From Hesseltinella vesiculosa (taxonomy: Eukaryota > Mucoromycota > Mucoromycetes > Mucorales > Cunninghamellaceae), in NCBI GenBank assembly GCA_002104935.1, contig MCGT01000008.1, positions 434,001 through 498,000 on the forward strand: a stretch of DNA of 64,000 nucleotides, read 5' to 3'. Under the pieces are notes generated by a model. It searched no databases, was not told the origin of the DNA, and saw only the letters and a list, made by a program, of their open reading frames with translations. Shown here in pieces: positions 21,372 to 32,620 of this stretch; the stretch's first letter is position 1, and every line of letters begins with the position of its first letter. Both the position numbers and the translations under genes were made by a program.

Positions 21372-21760
21372 TTATTTTGTCAATAGCTTTTCCAAGTGTG
21401 CAATGGTGATACGATTTTGTGAATCAGTACGTATTTCAAATTCAAGGGCAGTTTTCACCCTATCCTGGTTCAATGGGTCGCGGCGTATCAAGCTTTGCAA
21501 CATAAACTTTTGTACGTGATTAGGCTTGGCGCTTAATTCTTTCATCATCACTGAAAAAAAAAAAAAGTTGGACGGCAAACGCCTACCGTCAGCCTATGAT
21601 CTTGTAGCTTACCATGTTTCAGCAGTGGCGATGTACCTTTTTTGTCCTGACAAAAGGGTGCTAGGTAAGGGTTGACTGAAACATGGGTGCCAACCCAACG
21701 TGCGATCTGTAACGTACCATGTGTCAAAGACTTGATAAAAGAAACCAAGAGAAAAGAAAA
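21372..21760 (-). CDS. Unidentified small protein, probable two-exon 3' part
   Basis: A coding-like stretch (LQIARWVGTHVSVNPYLAPF, ending KKGTSPLLKH, 21740-21615) splices over a typical short intron with a poly-T/CAG acceptor (about 21553-21612) into a C-terminal exon (KELSAKPNHVQKFMLQSL to IAHLEKLLTK, stop at 21372-21374). The helical, charged composition looks like a real protein. No family was recognised. The 5' end is unclear: upstream exons may start near 21900, where an ATG (MTSHSYQFNRYLLIVLLANK) precedes possible donor sites, including a GC-type one. Low certainty on extent; direction and final exon more secure. Confidence 0.4.
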
Positions 21761-22115
21761 AAGTGTCAGCGAGTGGAAACAGTGACTTGCCGGTGACAGG
21801 TGTGGAAAAAGAATTGTGTGCGTTAAAGGAGAATGTGCTTGTTGGCCAGTAAGACAATGAGCAGATATCGATTAAATTGATATGAATGGCTTGTCATTCA
21901 TGCTTTGTTGCTGGCATATAAAAAATAACGAGCGTGTTGACTCAGTCCGTCAATGCAACAGGCGGAGGGTGTGCCGGCCAATGATTCTTCTCAACGGTGG
22001 CGTGCGATTTTTCGGTCCAGGTGAAAAGGGACTTGTATTCAGCTGCCTATTTTCTTCCCGCTTTCTTTCCTCGCTTCCGTTTTCTCTTCCTTTCTATTCG
22101 CTGCACCTCGTTCTG

Positions 22116-25100
22116 ATGGACATGGAAGAAGTACAAGCACAGCCTCACATTGGCCTTCTCAAATCAGATTTCGTCGGTGTCACGACCGCCTTGACGTTTG
22201 ACAGTGCTCAAAGCTTCCAAGACAATCTGAATATTCTTCGAGGCAGACGAACTGAGCGCTGCCAACTTTTATTTGATCAAGTCACAAGCTACTGCCAATC
22301 GGCGAGGTCAGCGCAAGATGTCAATGCCATAGGTGTGCTAACACGGTTTCATTTTTCCAAAGGGTTGGTTTTCTGTCGGGACTGTGGACAGGAAGGACAT
22401 GTCACAAAAGTCAGCCAGAACTGCCCTCACCACTCTGCAACAGCGCGTGAGTTTTTTTTTTTTTTTTTTTTTTTTTTCACCCGTATCAAAGAATTTACAT
22501 TTTGTGTCACTCTAATTTTTTAACTAGCCATGATTGACCTCACCTCCACCAATCCAGACGTTCGTAGCAACATCCAAGCAGAACGTCAAGCAGGTCGCCA
22601 AGCGCGCCGAGCTGGTGCAGCCAACCCTCAAGCCGTTGCTCGTGGACGATTGCGCCCACGCAAGGAAGCTTTCTATAGCGACCTGATGGGACCAAACCGA
22701 ACGCGATATACAAGGAAGCTTTCGTTCAACCAAGCCGTACCTCAATCATACCACCGACGTCAAGCCTTCCTGGAAATGATCCTCCGTACCAGCCACCATC
22801 TACGAGAGATTATGATTAGAATCGGCCTTTTTTTGAACCACTTCATTTTGACGTACCCGGAGGAACTCAACACAGCCATCCTTGAGCAAAATGGCCTTTC
22901 GAAGATATTTGCCCTCGTACGTGGTGATCAAGTGGTGACTGAAACATTTGCTGGCCAACTCCCCGAGCACTTGGTCGATCACTTTCGCCTACTGCAAGCC
23001 GCACTTGCTGAGTTACCTGGAAGCCCGTCCTTGACCTATAGCAGTGATGTGTATGCGCTCACTGTCAATCAAGCGCTGAAGTCCATGTCAACAGGTTATG
23101 TAGACACCATATCAGATCACTTTGACAAGAAATTGAAACGCTACATGAAATGGCGGTTGGATATGGCAGCGTTCGAAGTAAGCCAGGAAAAAGAGGAAAT
23201 GGACAGAGCTGGAATGACTCTTTTTTTTTTTCTTCTCAGTCCTCCAGTGTCATTCCCACCTGGTTGAAATACAAGATCGTCGACATCACCTATACCGACT
23301 TTGCACTGCACTTGCCTCAATCACCTATCCAGGACATTGATCTAGTCGCTGGTCTGGATGACATTGTTTGGCCAGCAGAGGTGACAGCTGGAATGGCTAA
23401 TATACAAAGAGTTGCCAACACCGTCCGACGAAGTGTTCTGAAAGCCAAGCCGGCGCATGTGCAAGTCCTGACGCCCAAGTACATCAAGAAAAACCCACAG
23501 CAAGTGGTGGCCATGCTCATGATCGCTCTGACAGACATCGAAACCTATTTGGAAAACCCGGTGGAAGAGGTCAAGGTACAGCGTTTCGCAATATTACCCG
23601 AGCCTCACTGGCACCTACGCTATGTCAACTTGGTTCCTGAAAACATCCATTTTTATACTGGAACAAGACGTGTGCGACCATCAACATCCCAAGCTGCAAC
23701 ACCCGATGTTGACTATTCTCTGCCCTCAGCCTTGCTCCCACTGGCCCAGTTCTGGGATGTTTTTAATTTCCAATTGTTTGGTTACAACAGGTACAATGCC
23801 TTGGGAAGTAGGTGTCCCTCAACTGGCGAACTCACTTTTTTTTTTTTTTTTTTTTTTTTTTGCAGTGCTGCTGATTTGTCCTTCCCCTTAACGCATGATC
23901 CTCTTGAAGCGGTGTCTACCAACGGCATAGAGGTGAATTTTACCTTCTCAACCATGAAGCTTCCGACACCAATCAAGGACGTGAAACTCACAGACTTGCC
24001 GCCTTTGGACGCACGAGGATCGCAAGAATTTGCGATCAGTACCATTGACCCCGGTCGCAGAGTCACCATCTCACAAGCGACAAATGTCCAACTGTCTAGT
24101 GTTAATGATCTACCTGGTGAACAGCATGGTCAACAGAGCCAAGTCACGCCGGGATGTTCCTGCCTGCACCCTGATTCCCTTGACACCCGTCCTACTGCAA
24201 CACGGGACTTACCCATGAAAAGGGCGACAAGCGCGGAATTCACTGCCCAATCTGGTTCCAAACAGCGTGCCAAAAAACTAGATGCGACAAAGACTGCCAT
24301 GGAAATGGTTGTGGATGGGGTGACCACCACCTTCAAGGCCTTTGAATCAAGCCTTCCAACAAAGATGACCGTGAATACCATTCTCTACCTTGAACGTGTC
24401 CGCCTGATCCTCACCCACATCGGAGCCATCGCTACCATTTATGACATCAATTTCTCCATTCAACGGTTTAATGGCTATCGGGGCGGCCAGCGCGCCGTGG
24501 CTTTTGCTGCCAATGTAGTCATGAATGGCGGGAAGAAGTACACCAAGGAAAACCGAAACCCATCCAACACCCGCCGCAATCGTCGCAGCCGGCGCCGAAA
24601 ATGCCGGAAAAAACGCCGCTCCAAAGCCCTAGCGACAATGCATTCTGCAGCTCAGGACTGGGCAAGTGATCCTTCTGTGCCTGTTGAGACATTTTTACGC
24701 CAGCTGGAATCCATCTCACAACGAACAGCCCGCCCACAACCCTCTCCGTAAGTAATGCAACAGGCATAACTGGGCAGAATCTGATTTTTTCCCCCAGTCC
24801 CATGCGACGGCCAAGTAACGTCTCTAGTCTCCGCACCAACGACCATGCCATGCCGCTGATCTGCTTTGGCCAAGGAATGAAGGGTAGAATGGCTCCACAA
24901 GGATTTAGAGGCCACCAACCCGGGGCCTCGGGTCGCATATACAAGCTTTTGAAAGAACTGTCTTGTCGCGGACTTTGCTTGGTAGCTGACCTGGACGAGT
25001 TCCGAACCAGTCGTGTAAGAAAAGGTGTAGAGCTAACCTGTCTGATCTCACCTTCTTTATTTATCATCTCTCCAGCTCTGTCCTGAGCACCACTGTCGAC

Positions 25101-25288
25101 ACCAGCGATTAGATCCATATCAAATCAACGGCCAATCATCCTATGCCTTGAAGTCATGCAACATATGTCATACTGTGCTCGACAGAGATGTCTTGGCTGT
25201 ACGAAACATGGCAATCATTGCGACAGGATGGCTACAACACCAGCACCGACCCCTTCCTTGGCGCCGTGGTGGCTCCATCACCACTTGA
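22116..25288 (+). CDS. TnpB/Fanzor-like putative RNA-guided RuvC nuclease, intact
   Basis: Six exons: 22116-22446, 22528-23177, 23240-23790, 23866-24747, 24798-25014, 25076-25288. They sum to 2844 nt, an uninterrupted 947-residue frame. N-terminal region has a zinc-knuckle-like CRDCGQEGHVTKVSQNC. RuvC-I is ISTIDPGRRVTIS (Asp572). The C-terminal block reads ICFGQGMKGRM, then VADLDEFRTSR (Glu872), a zinc ribbon C879-x4-C884 with C905-x2-C908, and DRDVLAVRN with Asp915 at the RuvC-III position. This order is the hallmark of IS605 TnpB and its eukaryotic descendants, the Fanzors; the glutamate in the DEFRTS segment fits the relocated RuvC-II glutamate described for Fanzors. A basic Arg/Lys cluster (24560-24625) may bind nucleic acid. 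Start is the ATG of MDMEEVQAQPH; an upstream in-frame ATG at 21882 is possible. No TIRs were found around it. Alternatives: other RuvC-fold transposase. Guide RNA not located. Confidence 0.75.
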
Positions 25289-26968
25289 TCTCATCTCTCC
25301 ATTTTTATTCTCTACTTTACAGCAACACTTATTCAGGTGTTATCCTTGGAATCCCCATGAGATTTAATGCTTTTATTAAAGTAAGTGCACTCCCAAAAAA
25401 AAAAAAAAAAAAAAAAAAAAACTGATAGCACCAAACGAGAAAAGTAAGTAAGTAAGCAAGCAATGAAACAACACTTCTCATTGAAATTTCAAACGTCACT
25501 AATCTTTTTTCCCTTTTTTCGTAGTTGACTAACCTCTTTATTTTCCTCAATCTGCGACATCTATGCACAGAACTTTCGAGTGATTGGATCAATGAGAGTG
25601 CAAATGCATAATCGATGGCGATGCTGAAAAAATCAGGGCTACTGGAGGTCACCCAGCCAAAGTTTGATCACGCTCACTTTGACACCTCCGATGCCCCAGC
25701 TAAAAAAAAAAACCAAAAAATCGGTCATTTCCCCCATGCAACCCCCAGGCGATCAGGTCAAAAATTACACCGCAAAATTGCTCAAATAGACACCTTAAAT
25801 GTTGCATGCCAGTACAAAGGATGAGAAATGGATTTTGACTAAAAGGACATCTCAGAGAGAGGAGAGGGGAGGTAGAAGGCTGGTAGACATGCACTAGAAA
25901 TGATTCGGGCAAATGGACTTGAATAATATTCACGGAAGCCACCAAAGGGATGCAACCTTGGAATGGCGAGTTATTCAAACATGCGCCACCAGGCACCAGT
26001 CCTGAGACGCGGGCTTGCGTAGTGGAATGATGCAAGAAAACATCCAGCCACCTCCAATCCCAAGCGCCGAAGGGAATAATAAATCGTGAGAGACATAACA
26101 ACATCTATCAGCCATCTTGAAGAGATGGTCAAGAAGTGGATGCCCAACGAATAGATGGACGATTTGGCTTGCCAAGCAACGACCTGATGAACTCCGTTTT
26201 TCCATGCTAAAAAAAAAGGGCTGGGTGTCAAAAAACGAGGCGGTGAAAATTGGATTTTGTGAAACCGGCCATGCGCTTTTTTTTAGTGGCTGGGAAATTA
26301 CCAGGTAATCGTGTAAGTTCGTGACCTTTCTCAAATTAAAGCAGAGGCGCAAACGCAGTTTTATTTTATTTTTATGATAGAAAAAAAAAAGAAGCCAAAC
26401 TATCATTTGAAGGCACAGGACGGGGTAAGATGAGGAAGAAAAGATGCAAGGTATTAAAAAAGAGGATGCACGTCTCCTTGTGTGACATTGATGGGATGAT
26501 TTAGCGTGAAGGATGAGCCATTTGTTCAAGCGTCAAAAACAAAAATGACTGTTGCAAGTCAAGGAAAAAAAAAAGAGGCTATGCATATAGCGTCTGTGTC
26601 ACCGTCGATCGCCTCTTGGGAAATAGCAATCTGGAACATCGGAAAGTTCAGCCTTGTTTTGAATACCAGAAGGTTCCTCATCTATTTCCATTCATTTGCT
26701 TGGAAAGCTGTTGATAGTCAATCTTCTGAATTTTCTTTATTAATGGAAGGATGGGATACTCGGGAAAAAGAGAAGATTGGGGTGAAAAAAAGACTATCAC
26801 CTAAAAATAGCGAAAGCTGCCCTTGGTATGGGAGCGGAGTTTCACTGTCAAAGGCCAACGAAAAAAAAAAGGGGGGATCAGCACATTTTGGTGCTTTTTT
26901 TTTCATTTTCATTTACCTCCTCTCTTTTCTTTCTTTTAATCCACCCACTACATTCCTATCTTCCTTTT
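25289..26968. other. Intergenic region with one dispersed repeat copy
   Basis: 3' flank of the Fanzor-like gene and 5' flank of the LtrA gene. It contains a long A run (25396-25423), a GTAA microrepeat (25446-25458), a dispersed repeat copy (25565-25920) and no supported gene. If the nuclease uses a guide RNA, the first 200 nt after the stop would be the place to look; a hairpin was not identified with confidence. Confidence 0.5.
25565..25920 (+). repeat. Dispersed repeat, copy 1
   Basis: Alignable by eye with 59285-59640. Shared blocks include the region around AAAATCAGGGC, GGTCACCCAGCC versus AGTCACCCAGCC, CCCAGCTAAAAAAA, AAAATCGGTCATTT, CCCCCAGGCGATC versus CCCCCAGGTGATC, and CAGTACAAA, and then GAAGGCTGG. 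Same orientation in both. About 70% similar by eye. No coding capacity or TIR recognised. Confidence 0.65.
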
Positions 26969-29900
26969 ATGAGCACTCGACGTCAAGGTACTGTACGGCG
27001 TGGCCCTACTATGCGAGGTGGCATGCGCCGTGGCCCCACCATCTTGCGAACCTTTGAAGACAACAAAGGCGAAGAATTCAGAGCGTTAAACGATTCCAGT
27101 GGTCTGACCAGTGAAGAAGACGACGATGTTGAAATGGAACACATTGACATTGCCTCCAAAGACATTGAAAAACAGCAAGCCGATCCGTTTGCTCACAACA
27201 ATGATGCTGCTGCCAATCCACGACCTGTCAGGTAAAAAGATAAAACACAGAAAAAATAGGAGACGTGCTTGGAGGGACGAAAAAATGGAGGCTTTTTTTT
27301 AACTTTCCCTGGTAACTGACCTGCTTTTTCTTATGATTATTTCTGTTGATGCTATTAGTAGCAACATCAATGATTTCATTATTGGTAAGCTGCAGAAAAA
27401 AAAAAATAGACAACCAAAACGTACCATCCTTACTTTTTTTTTATTTCATGGGGGTCACCTTGTGATAGTCGTCCATTTTAGGCAACTCAGGGGCAACCAA
27501 CGGTTTACTTTGGATCATAATACTGCTGAACGATTTGCAATCAAAGTAAGAAAACAAAATGTTAGGGGTTGTCATGAGTCTAACGTTTTTTTTTTTTTTT
27601 TTTACCTGTTTAGATTGGATTGACTCCTCAACAGCGTATCCAATTTAACGGGGTGCATGACACTGACAGCCTGACAGCATTCTTATACAAGTGTAAAATC
27701 GACTTTGCCATCAAAATCCACCACAAAGCGGAACTTGCCCGCATCGAACACCAGGCCCACGCCGACGCTTCCCATCACCAACACCATCAAGAACACGACC
27801 CCGAGCACGAAACGCTGGAATTCAGCGATAACGTGTTTGTCGAATTCAAGCCCAAGCACCATCATCATGAACCCTTGGAACACGCCGCTGTGCGTCGCCC
27901 CTTTTTCCGATACCCCGAGCCTGATCTCACTGCCGACATTGGCGTGGAGAAGGCAGCCTCCTGGCTCGAACTCTTTTACGATCTGTTCTATGTCGCAACC
28001 CTCACTCAATTTACCCATTCACACGTCATCAAAGACTGGACCTCCCTCGGCACCTACACCTCCTGGTTTGTCATTACCTGGTGGGCTTGGATCTCTAGTT
28101 CTTTGTAAGCCATAAAAAAAATCAGTCCTTTTCTTGACGTCTCTTCTCTCGCTAGGTACACCGCTCGATTTGATACCGATGATGTGGTGCATCATATTTG
28201 GAAATTGGTAGAAATGTGTGCCGTCAGTAAGTAACAACGCAATTCCTAAAGGGGTAGCTGTCTTACCGTTTTTGTATAGTTGGTATGGCTGGAAACTCGA
28301 TGTATTTCTTGACTTCACGAGGCTATGTGCTTGGTTATATCGCATTAAAGGCGGTCCTGGCTATTGAATATGGCATTGGTAAGAGGCTTGGTGACCTTGT
28401 CCGGGTTCTCACCGAGCTTTTATTCTTATTTTTCACAGTGCTGGTGGTGGCGATCCGAATCCGCTCACCTTCGAAATTTTCATTGTTCATGTATGTGGCA
28501 GCCAATCTGGTATCCATTGCCTTGTGGGCTGGATCGCTAATGCTACTGGAACAAGATATCCACCGATTGCTCTGGTACATGGGTATCCTCGTCGAAATTC
28601 TTATCAATGTGTTCGTCCGCGACAAGCGCCTGTCCTGGGCCGCCAGTCATCTTGCCGAACGCCTGGGTCTGCTCACCTTGATTGTGCTCGGCGAAAACCT
28701 CATGAACCTTGTGTCCTTCGTGGCAGTCACCACCACCGAGATCTTAATGATGTAAGCCTGTCATCTTCTTTGAAGCATGGACCTTACCTCTGGTTTTTTT
28801 TTTTTTTTTTTTTTTGCCAGGGTGCCTAATTTCATCGCAGTAACCATCATTTTTGGCTTCTTTTTCATGTATTTTGAAGATTTCAACAAAGAGGTTAGTG
28901 GACGACTGATAAGTCAGATGTTTGCTCATGTCTCTCCTTTTCCACAAAGGTCTTCTTACAAAACCGCTTCCATCAAGTCTGGGTGTATCTTCACTTCCCT
29001 CTCCATCTTTTGCAGGTAGCCTTTGGTATCTCGTTGATCGACACGTAAGAGACACTATTTACCCCTGTCTTGTTCTCATACTTCTCCTTCATCATAGACT
29101 TAAGGTTTACAAGCAGCAGATGACCGACTCTGGTAAACTTCACGAACCAAACAATGTGCCCAACGCCGAAGGCGCAGCCGCAGCATCCTCCGCTGGCCAT
29201 GCCGAGGCTACAGCAAGCGGCTCCGACGCATCTGCTTCTCCTCCTTCAGAAACTCATCCCTCTGCCACCCCATCCGACTCCCACAGCCCTGGACCAAGTC
29301 ATGCCAATCAAGCCATCGCCTTGCCAACCACTCATGGTGGCGCAGCATCCGGTGTCAGCCGTATCCCTGGTGTTCATCACGCCCAAAAGTTGGCCGTCCG
29401 AGCTATTGCAGACGTCCAACAAATGCCTGACCACGACTACAATCCGATGACCATGGCTCAGGCTTCTGTGACCCTCAGCCCTCAGCCCAGCGTTCCCTTG
29501 TACGAACAAGGCTACTTGACCATGGGTGTTTATGCCTTGCAATCACTTGCTTTGACGGCCATGCACCTGCTCTCTCAACCGGATACACCCACCCTCGACT
29601 CCACTTCCCACCACTCCCTGATGAAGCGGTCTGGTGGCGCCGAAGGCGAAAGCAGCATCTTGACCGATGAAGAAAAGGTGTTTGTGTACAAGACCTTTTT
29701 TATGTTTGGTGGTGGCATCATGGTTGTGAACTCTTTGATCAAACTGCTCAACACCAAGCTGTCCGGTAACTTTCCAAAAAAAAAAAAAATAGCACACCGG
29801 TCCTCATCCTTTTTTTTTCTTTCAGATATGCGCGGCAAGGTGATTATTGGTTCTCGAGTGCTGGTAGCTGTCATTCTTTGGTGCATGTGTGCTATTCCAT

Positions 29901-29983
29901 TTGCATCACTGGATGCTATTTATTTATTAGCAGGCATGGTCGGTGCTGTTGTTGTGCTAGCCCTTGTCGACTTGTTAGATTAG
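26969..29983 (+). CDS. LtrA family multi-pass membrane protein (low temperature requirement A type)
   Basis: About eleven exons. Exon 1 26969-27231 is Arg/Gly-rich (MSTRRQGTVRRGPTMRGGMR); exon 3 begins 27469; exon 4 is 27614-28104. Exon 4 has His-rich stretches (HHQHHQEHDPEHE and KPKHHHHEPLEH) and then the LtrA signature region KAASWLELFYDLFYVATLTQ followed by WVFITWWAWISSS-like and YTARFDTDD sequences. Multiple hydrophobic helices follow (ILMMVPNFIAVTIIFGFFFM, and others), a 200-residue hydrophilic Ala/Ser/Pro loop (about 29130-29480), then further helices at the C-terminus ending LALVDLLD. Introns include poly-T runs. Role: LtrA proteins are common in fungi and bacteria; the name comes from cold growth of Listeria, and no transport substrate is settled. 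The His-rich N-terminus could bind metal (inference). Confidence 0.85.
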
Positions 29984-30320
29984 ACTTTTGATAAAAATGA
30001 TTCCCTTCCGCCTTTCTTGATGTTCACTTTTTTCTCCACAAAAAATAAAAAAAAAATGGCATTTGCCTGTTTTCAAACTTACAAATGACAAAAATTTATT
30101 TTTGAGTTTACCACTTTTGCAATGAAAGCACGAATATAAAGATAAACAAAAAAAAAAAAAAAGATATATAAATAGGTAAGTGATAATAGAGTTGAGCAGA
30201 GAGTAGGTAAAGCGATACAAGAATGACCGCCTAGGCGGGAAACAAAAGGGTCCGAAGAGGGAGGGAAAACTATGTACAGAGAGTGAGACTGGGAGAGTGA
30301 CAGAAATAGAAAGGAAACAT
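29984..30320. other. Convergent intergenic region, AT-rich
   Basis: 3' flanks of the LtrA and GATA genes. A-rich tracts at 30040-30056 and 30149-30165. No gene seen. Confidence 0.5.
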
Positions 30321-32250
30321 TTAGCTGCGTTTGAGGAGGGTGAGCAAGGTGGCAGCTTCGACCGCTTCGACGCCCAGCTGTGGGTAATCAGCCCATTCCA
30401 ATCGGTTAATGGTGATGTCGGCTGTGTGCCGTCGAGGTCGGTTGACGCCTGGAGCGATCCAGTTGGCATGTGGCGTGTAGTAGGCGTTTTCCAGAGCACT
30501 GCTGGTGGTGAGCGACCGTGATCGAGGGTGGGTAGGTGATGTAGCAGTGTAGGAGGTGGAAGTCGAAGGCGACAGCGAGTGGTCCAGGTGTGCCTCGTGT
30601 ATAGATAGGCTTTGGGCAGCCATGATGTTGTGCTGCATACGCTCTTCTTGATCTTCATCATTTAAACTGTCTAAGCCGTGGGGGATATGCCAAGGGTAGG
30701 CATCCAAATGATCCACCTCCATGTCTTCATCCATGCCGTCTTGCTCGGAATAGCTCTCGTCATCCTCCATGTCTTCATCATCCGACGTTGTCTCCATCGA
30801 GTACACGCTGCTTTGTTCTTGCCGCCACGAGCTGGCTTGTCGTTGTTGGGATTTACGTGGGGAGCGTTGCTGCTGATCCAGAGACGATTGTGTCGGTAGT
30901 GAGGCTGGTTGCACTAGTGGATGGCGCTGTTGTTGATGTAGTTGTTGCTGTCGCTGGCGTTCTTTGATCTTGATACGCTTGTCTTTTTTGGTGCAGCTGA
31001 CATCGTTTTGCTTTCGTTTTTTCTTTTGTTCCTTGGCAGAGGGTGGCAGCTGGACGACCCCATTGACGGTCTTGCCACAAAGGATTTTGCCATGTTTCCA
31101 TTTGACACCACAGGCATTACACAGGGTGCCGGCTCCTTCAGGGCCACGACGCCACATGGGTGTAGTCTTGGAACCACAATAGGCACATTTACGGCCAGAG
31201 GCATTGTTGGAGTTGGTTCGGGGATGACTGTTGTTGCTTCCCAGTGGAGGGGAGATGGAATTGATCGAGGATGAATCCGCGTCCAACTTGGTTGGTTCAT
31301 CCTGTGGAGGCACGGGGGATGATTGCGAGCCTACAAATTCGTCATAAAAAGGTTGGTTGGTCAACCCCCCCTTTTTTTTTTATCGCAGAGGTTGCTAACC
31401 TTTTCGTTTCCCTTTGCTATTTTTAGAAGATCTCCTTGTGCTGGAAATGGCATCATTGGTCTGAAAAGTCGTGGAGGTGGATTGTTTGATCAGTTGGGTT
31501 TGCCGTAAAGAGATGTTTTCTGTGTGGGATTTGATCTAGGAATAAAAAATGGTGAGGGTTGCTTCGGTGGTCAATCTGTTATTTGGTTCCTACCAATTGG
31601 ATAATGTTTTTGTAAGCGGCTTCAAAAGATGCAACCATCAACTTTATGCTGTGGTAAAGATCATTCGAAGCGTCGGCTATGGTGATATGCGAGACCAATC
31701 CTGGAACGTCATTGGTATGGATAGTGGTAGCGGATGATGTAGAGGAAGACTGTTCCAGCTTGACTTCATCATCGGGCTTGATCGAAGCCAAGCGATAGGA
31801 CCCATGATGGAAGGAACAAAAGATCTATTCGAGGTGAGTTCATGGAAGTAAAAAAATAAAGGGCTATCTTACCTCATACGGAGACGTTTCGTTCATGGTT
31901 TCGACAAGGACTTCGGAGGGAAAGACATAATAGGTATCTTCGCCAGAGAGCTTGTCCAGGATGATATTGGGGGTTAAGACCATGATGGGTAAAGCCGATG
32001 GTGTGTACGCAGCATCGTCAGTGGCGGCATGCTGCTGGATATTGAAAAAAGCAACTTGCATTGTTCCAAAACAAGCCGATTTGAGGCCAGACACTCCGAG
32101 GAACCGCACAGCTTCAACATGTGAGTCTGCTGGTAAAGAATAAGGTTCAAATACTTGCGCTAGCCAAGACGACGAGTTGCTAAAGAAAACAATATAGAAG
32201 AATAAAAGACAAGACGATGAATACTGATTCTTTGTAAAGGGGGGAGGGAC

Positions 32251-32295
<45 letters not shown>

Positions 32296-32620
32296 GAGAG
32301 TTGGGATGGTTCATCTATGCAGCCCCATGATGATAACCAAAAAAAGATCAATCTTGGATAGATGACTCTTTCCCCAAAGGCTGAACCAAATCAACCAAGG
32401 TATTATGATAAGACACGAAGTGCCTTCATTGAAACCCTGATCGCTTTGATGAACTACAGCACAGCACGATACAAGCCAGCTAAAACGAAAGCCGACGGTG
32501 GGAGTAAAAAAAAAACCGCTTACCTTTTTCCCAGCGATGTGGCCGGCACCATAGATGGGGTAAGGAGAGGTCCAAGATGAGTGGTCATCAGTCAATAGAG
32601 TGTCAATATCAGGCTTGCGA
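30321..32620 (-). CDS. GATA-type zinc-finger transcription factor (5' exons uncertain)
   Basis: The large 3' exon (about 31334-30321, stop at 30321-30323) contains one GATA finger: [20 protein letters not shown] then [13 protein letters not shown] (C-x2-C-x18-C-x2-C, about 31085-31190), followed by a basic Lys/Arg tail, Gln-rich stretches and an acidic [10 protein letters not shown] region. Upstream coding exons are probable at 32150-31874 ([20 protein letters not shown] to [15 protein letters not shown]), about 31830-31575 ([17 protein letters not shown] to [12 protein letters not shown]) and near 32620-32515 ([17 protein letters not shown]). Their joins could not all be settled by frame: the exon between 32515 and 32180 is unclear and holds a dinucleotide repeat. 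The finger spacing (18-residue loop with MWRR) is that of fungal GATA factors controlling nitrogen, iron or light responses; no PAS domain was recognised. Nuclear DNA-binding role is inferred. Confidence 0.75.
32255..32292 (+). repeat. (AG)19 microsatellite
   Basis: Nineteen uninterrupted AG units followed by TGAGAGAG. It lies in the probable 5' intron or leader of the GATA gene, reading (CT)n on the gene strand. Confidence 0.95.

Noticed and set aside
25440..25465. GTAA/GCAA tandem stretch as a possible CRISPR or guide array
   Set aside because: A 4-bp microrepeat only; no spaced direct repeats in the window.
30149..30165. Poly(A) tract as a retrocopy signature
   Set aside because: No retrocopied gene or target duplication beside it; such runs occur all over the introns and gaps here.
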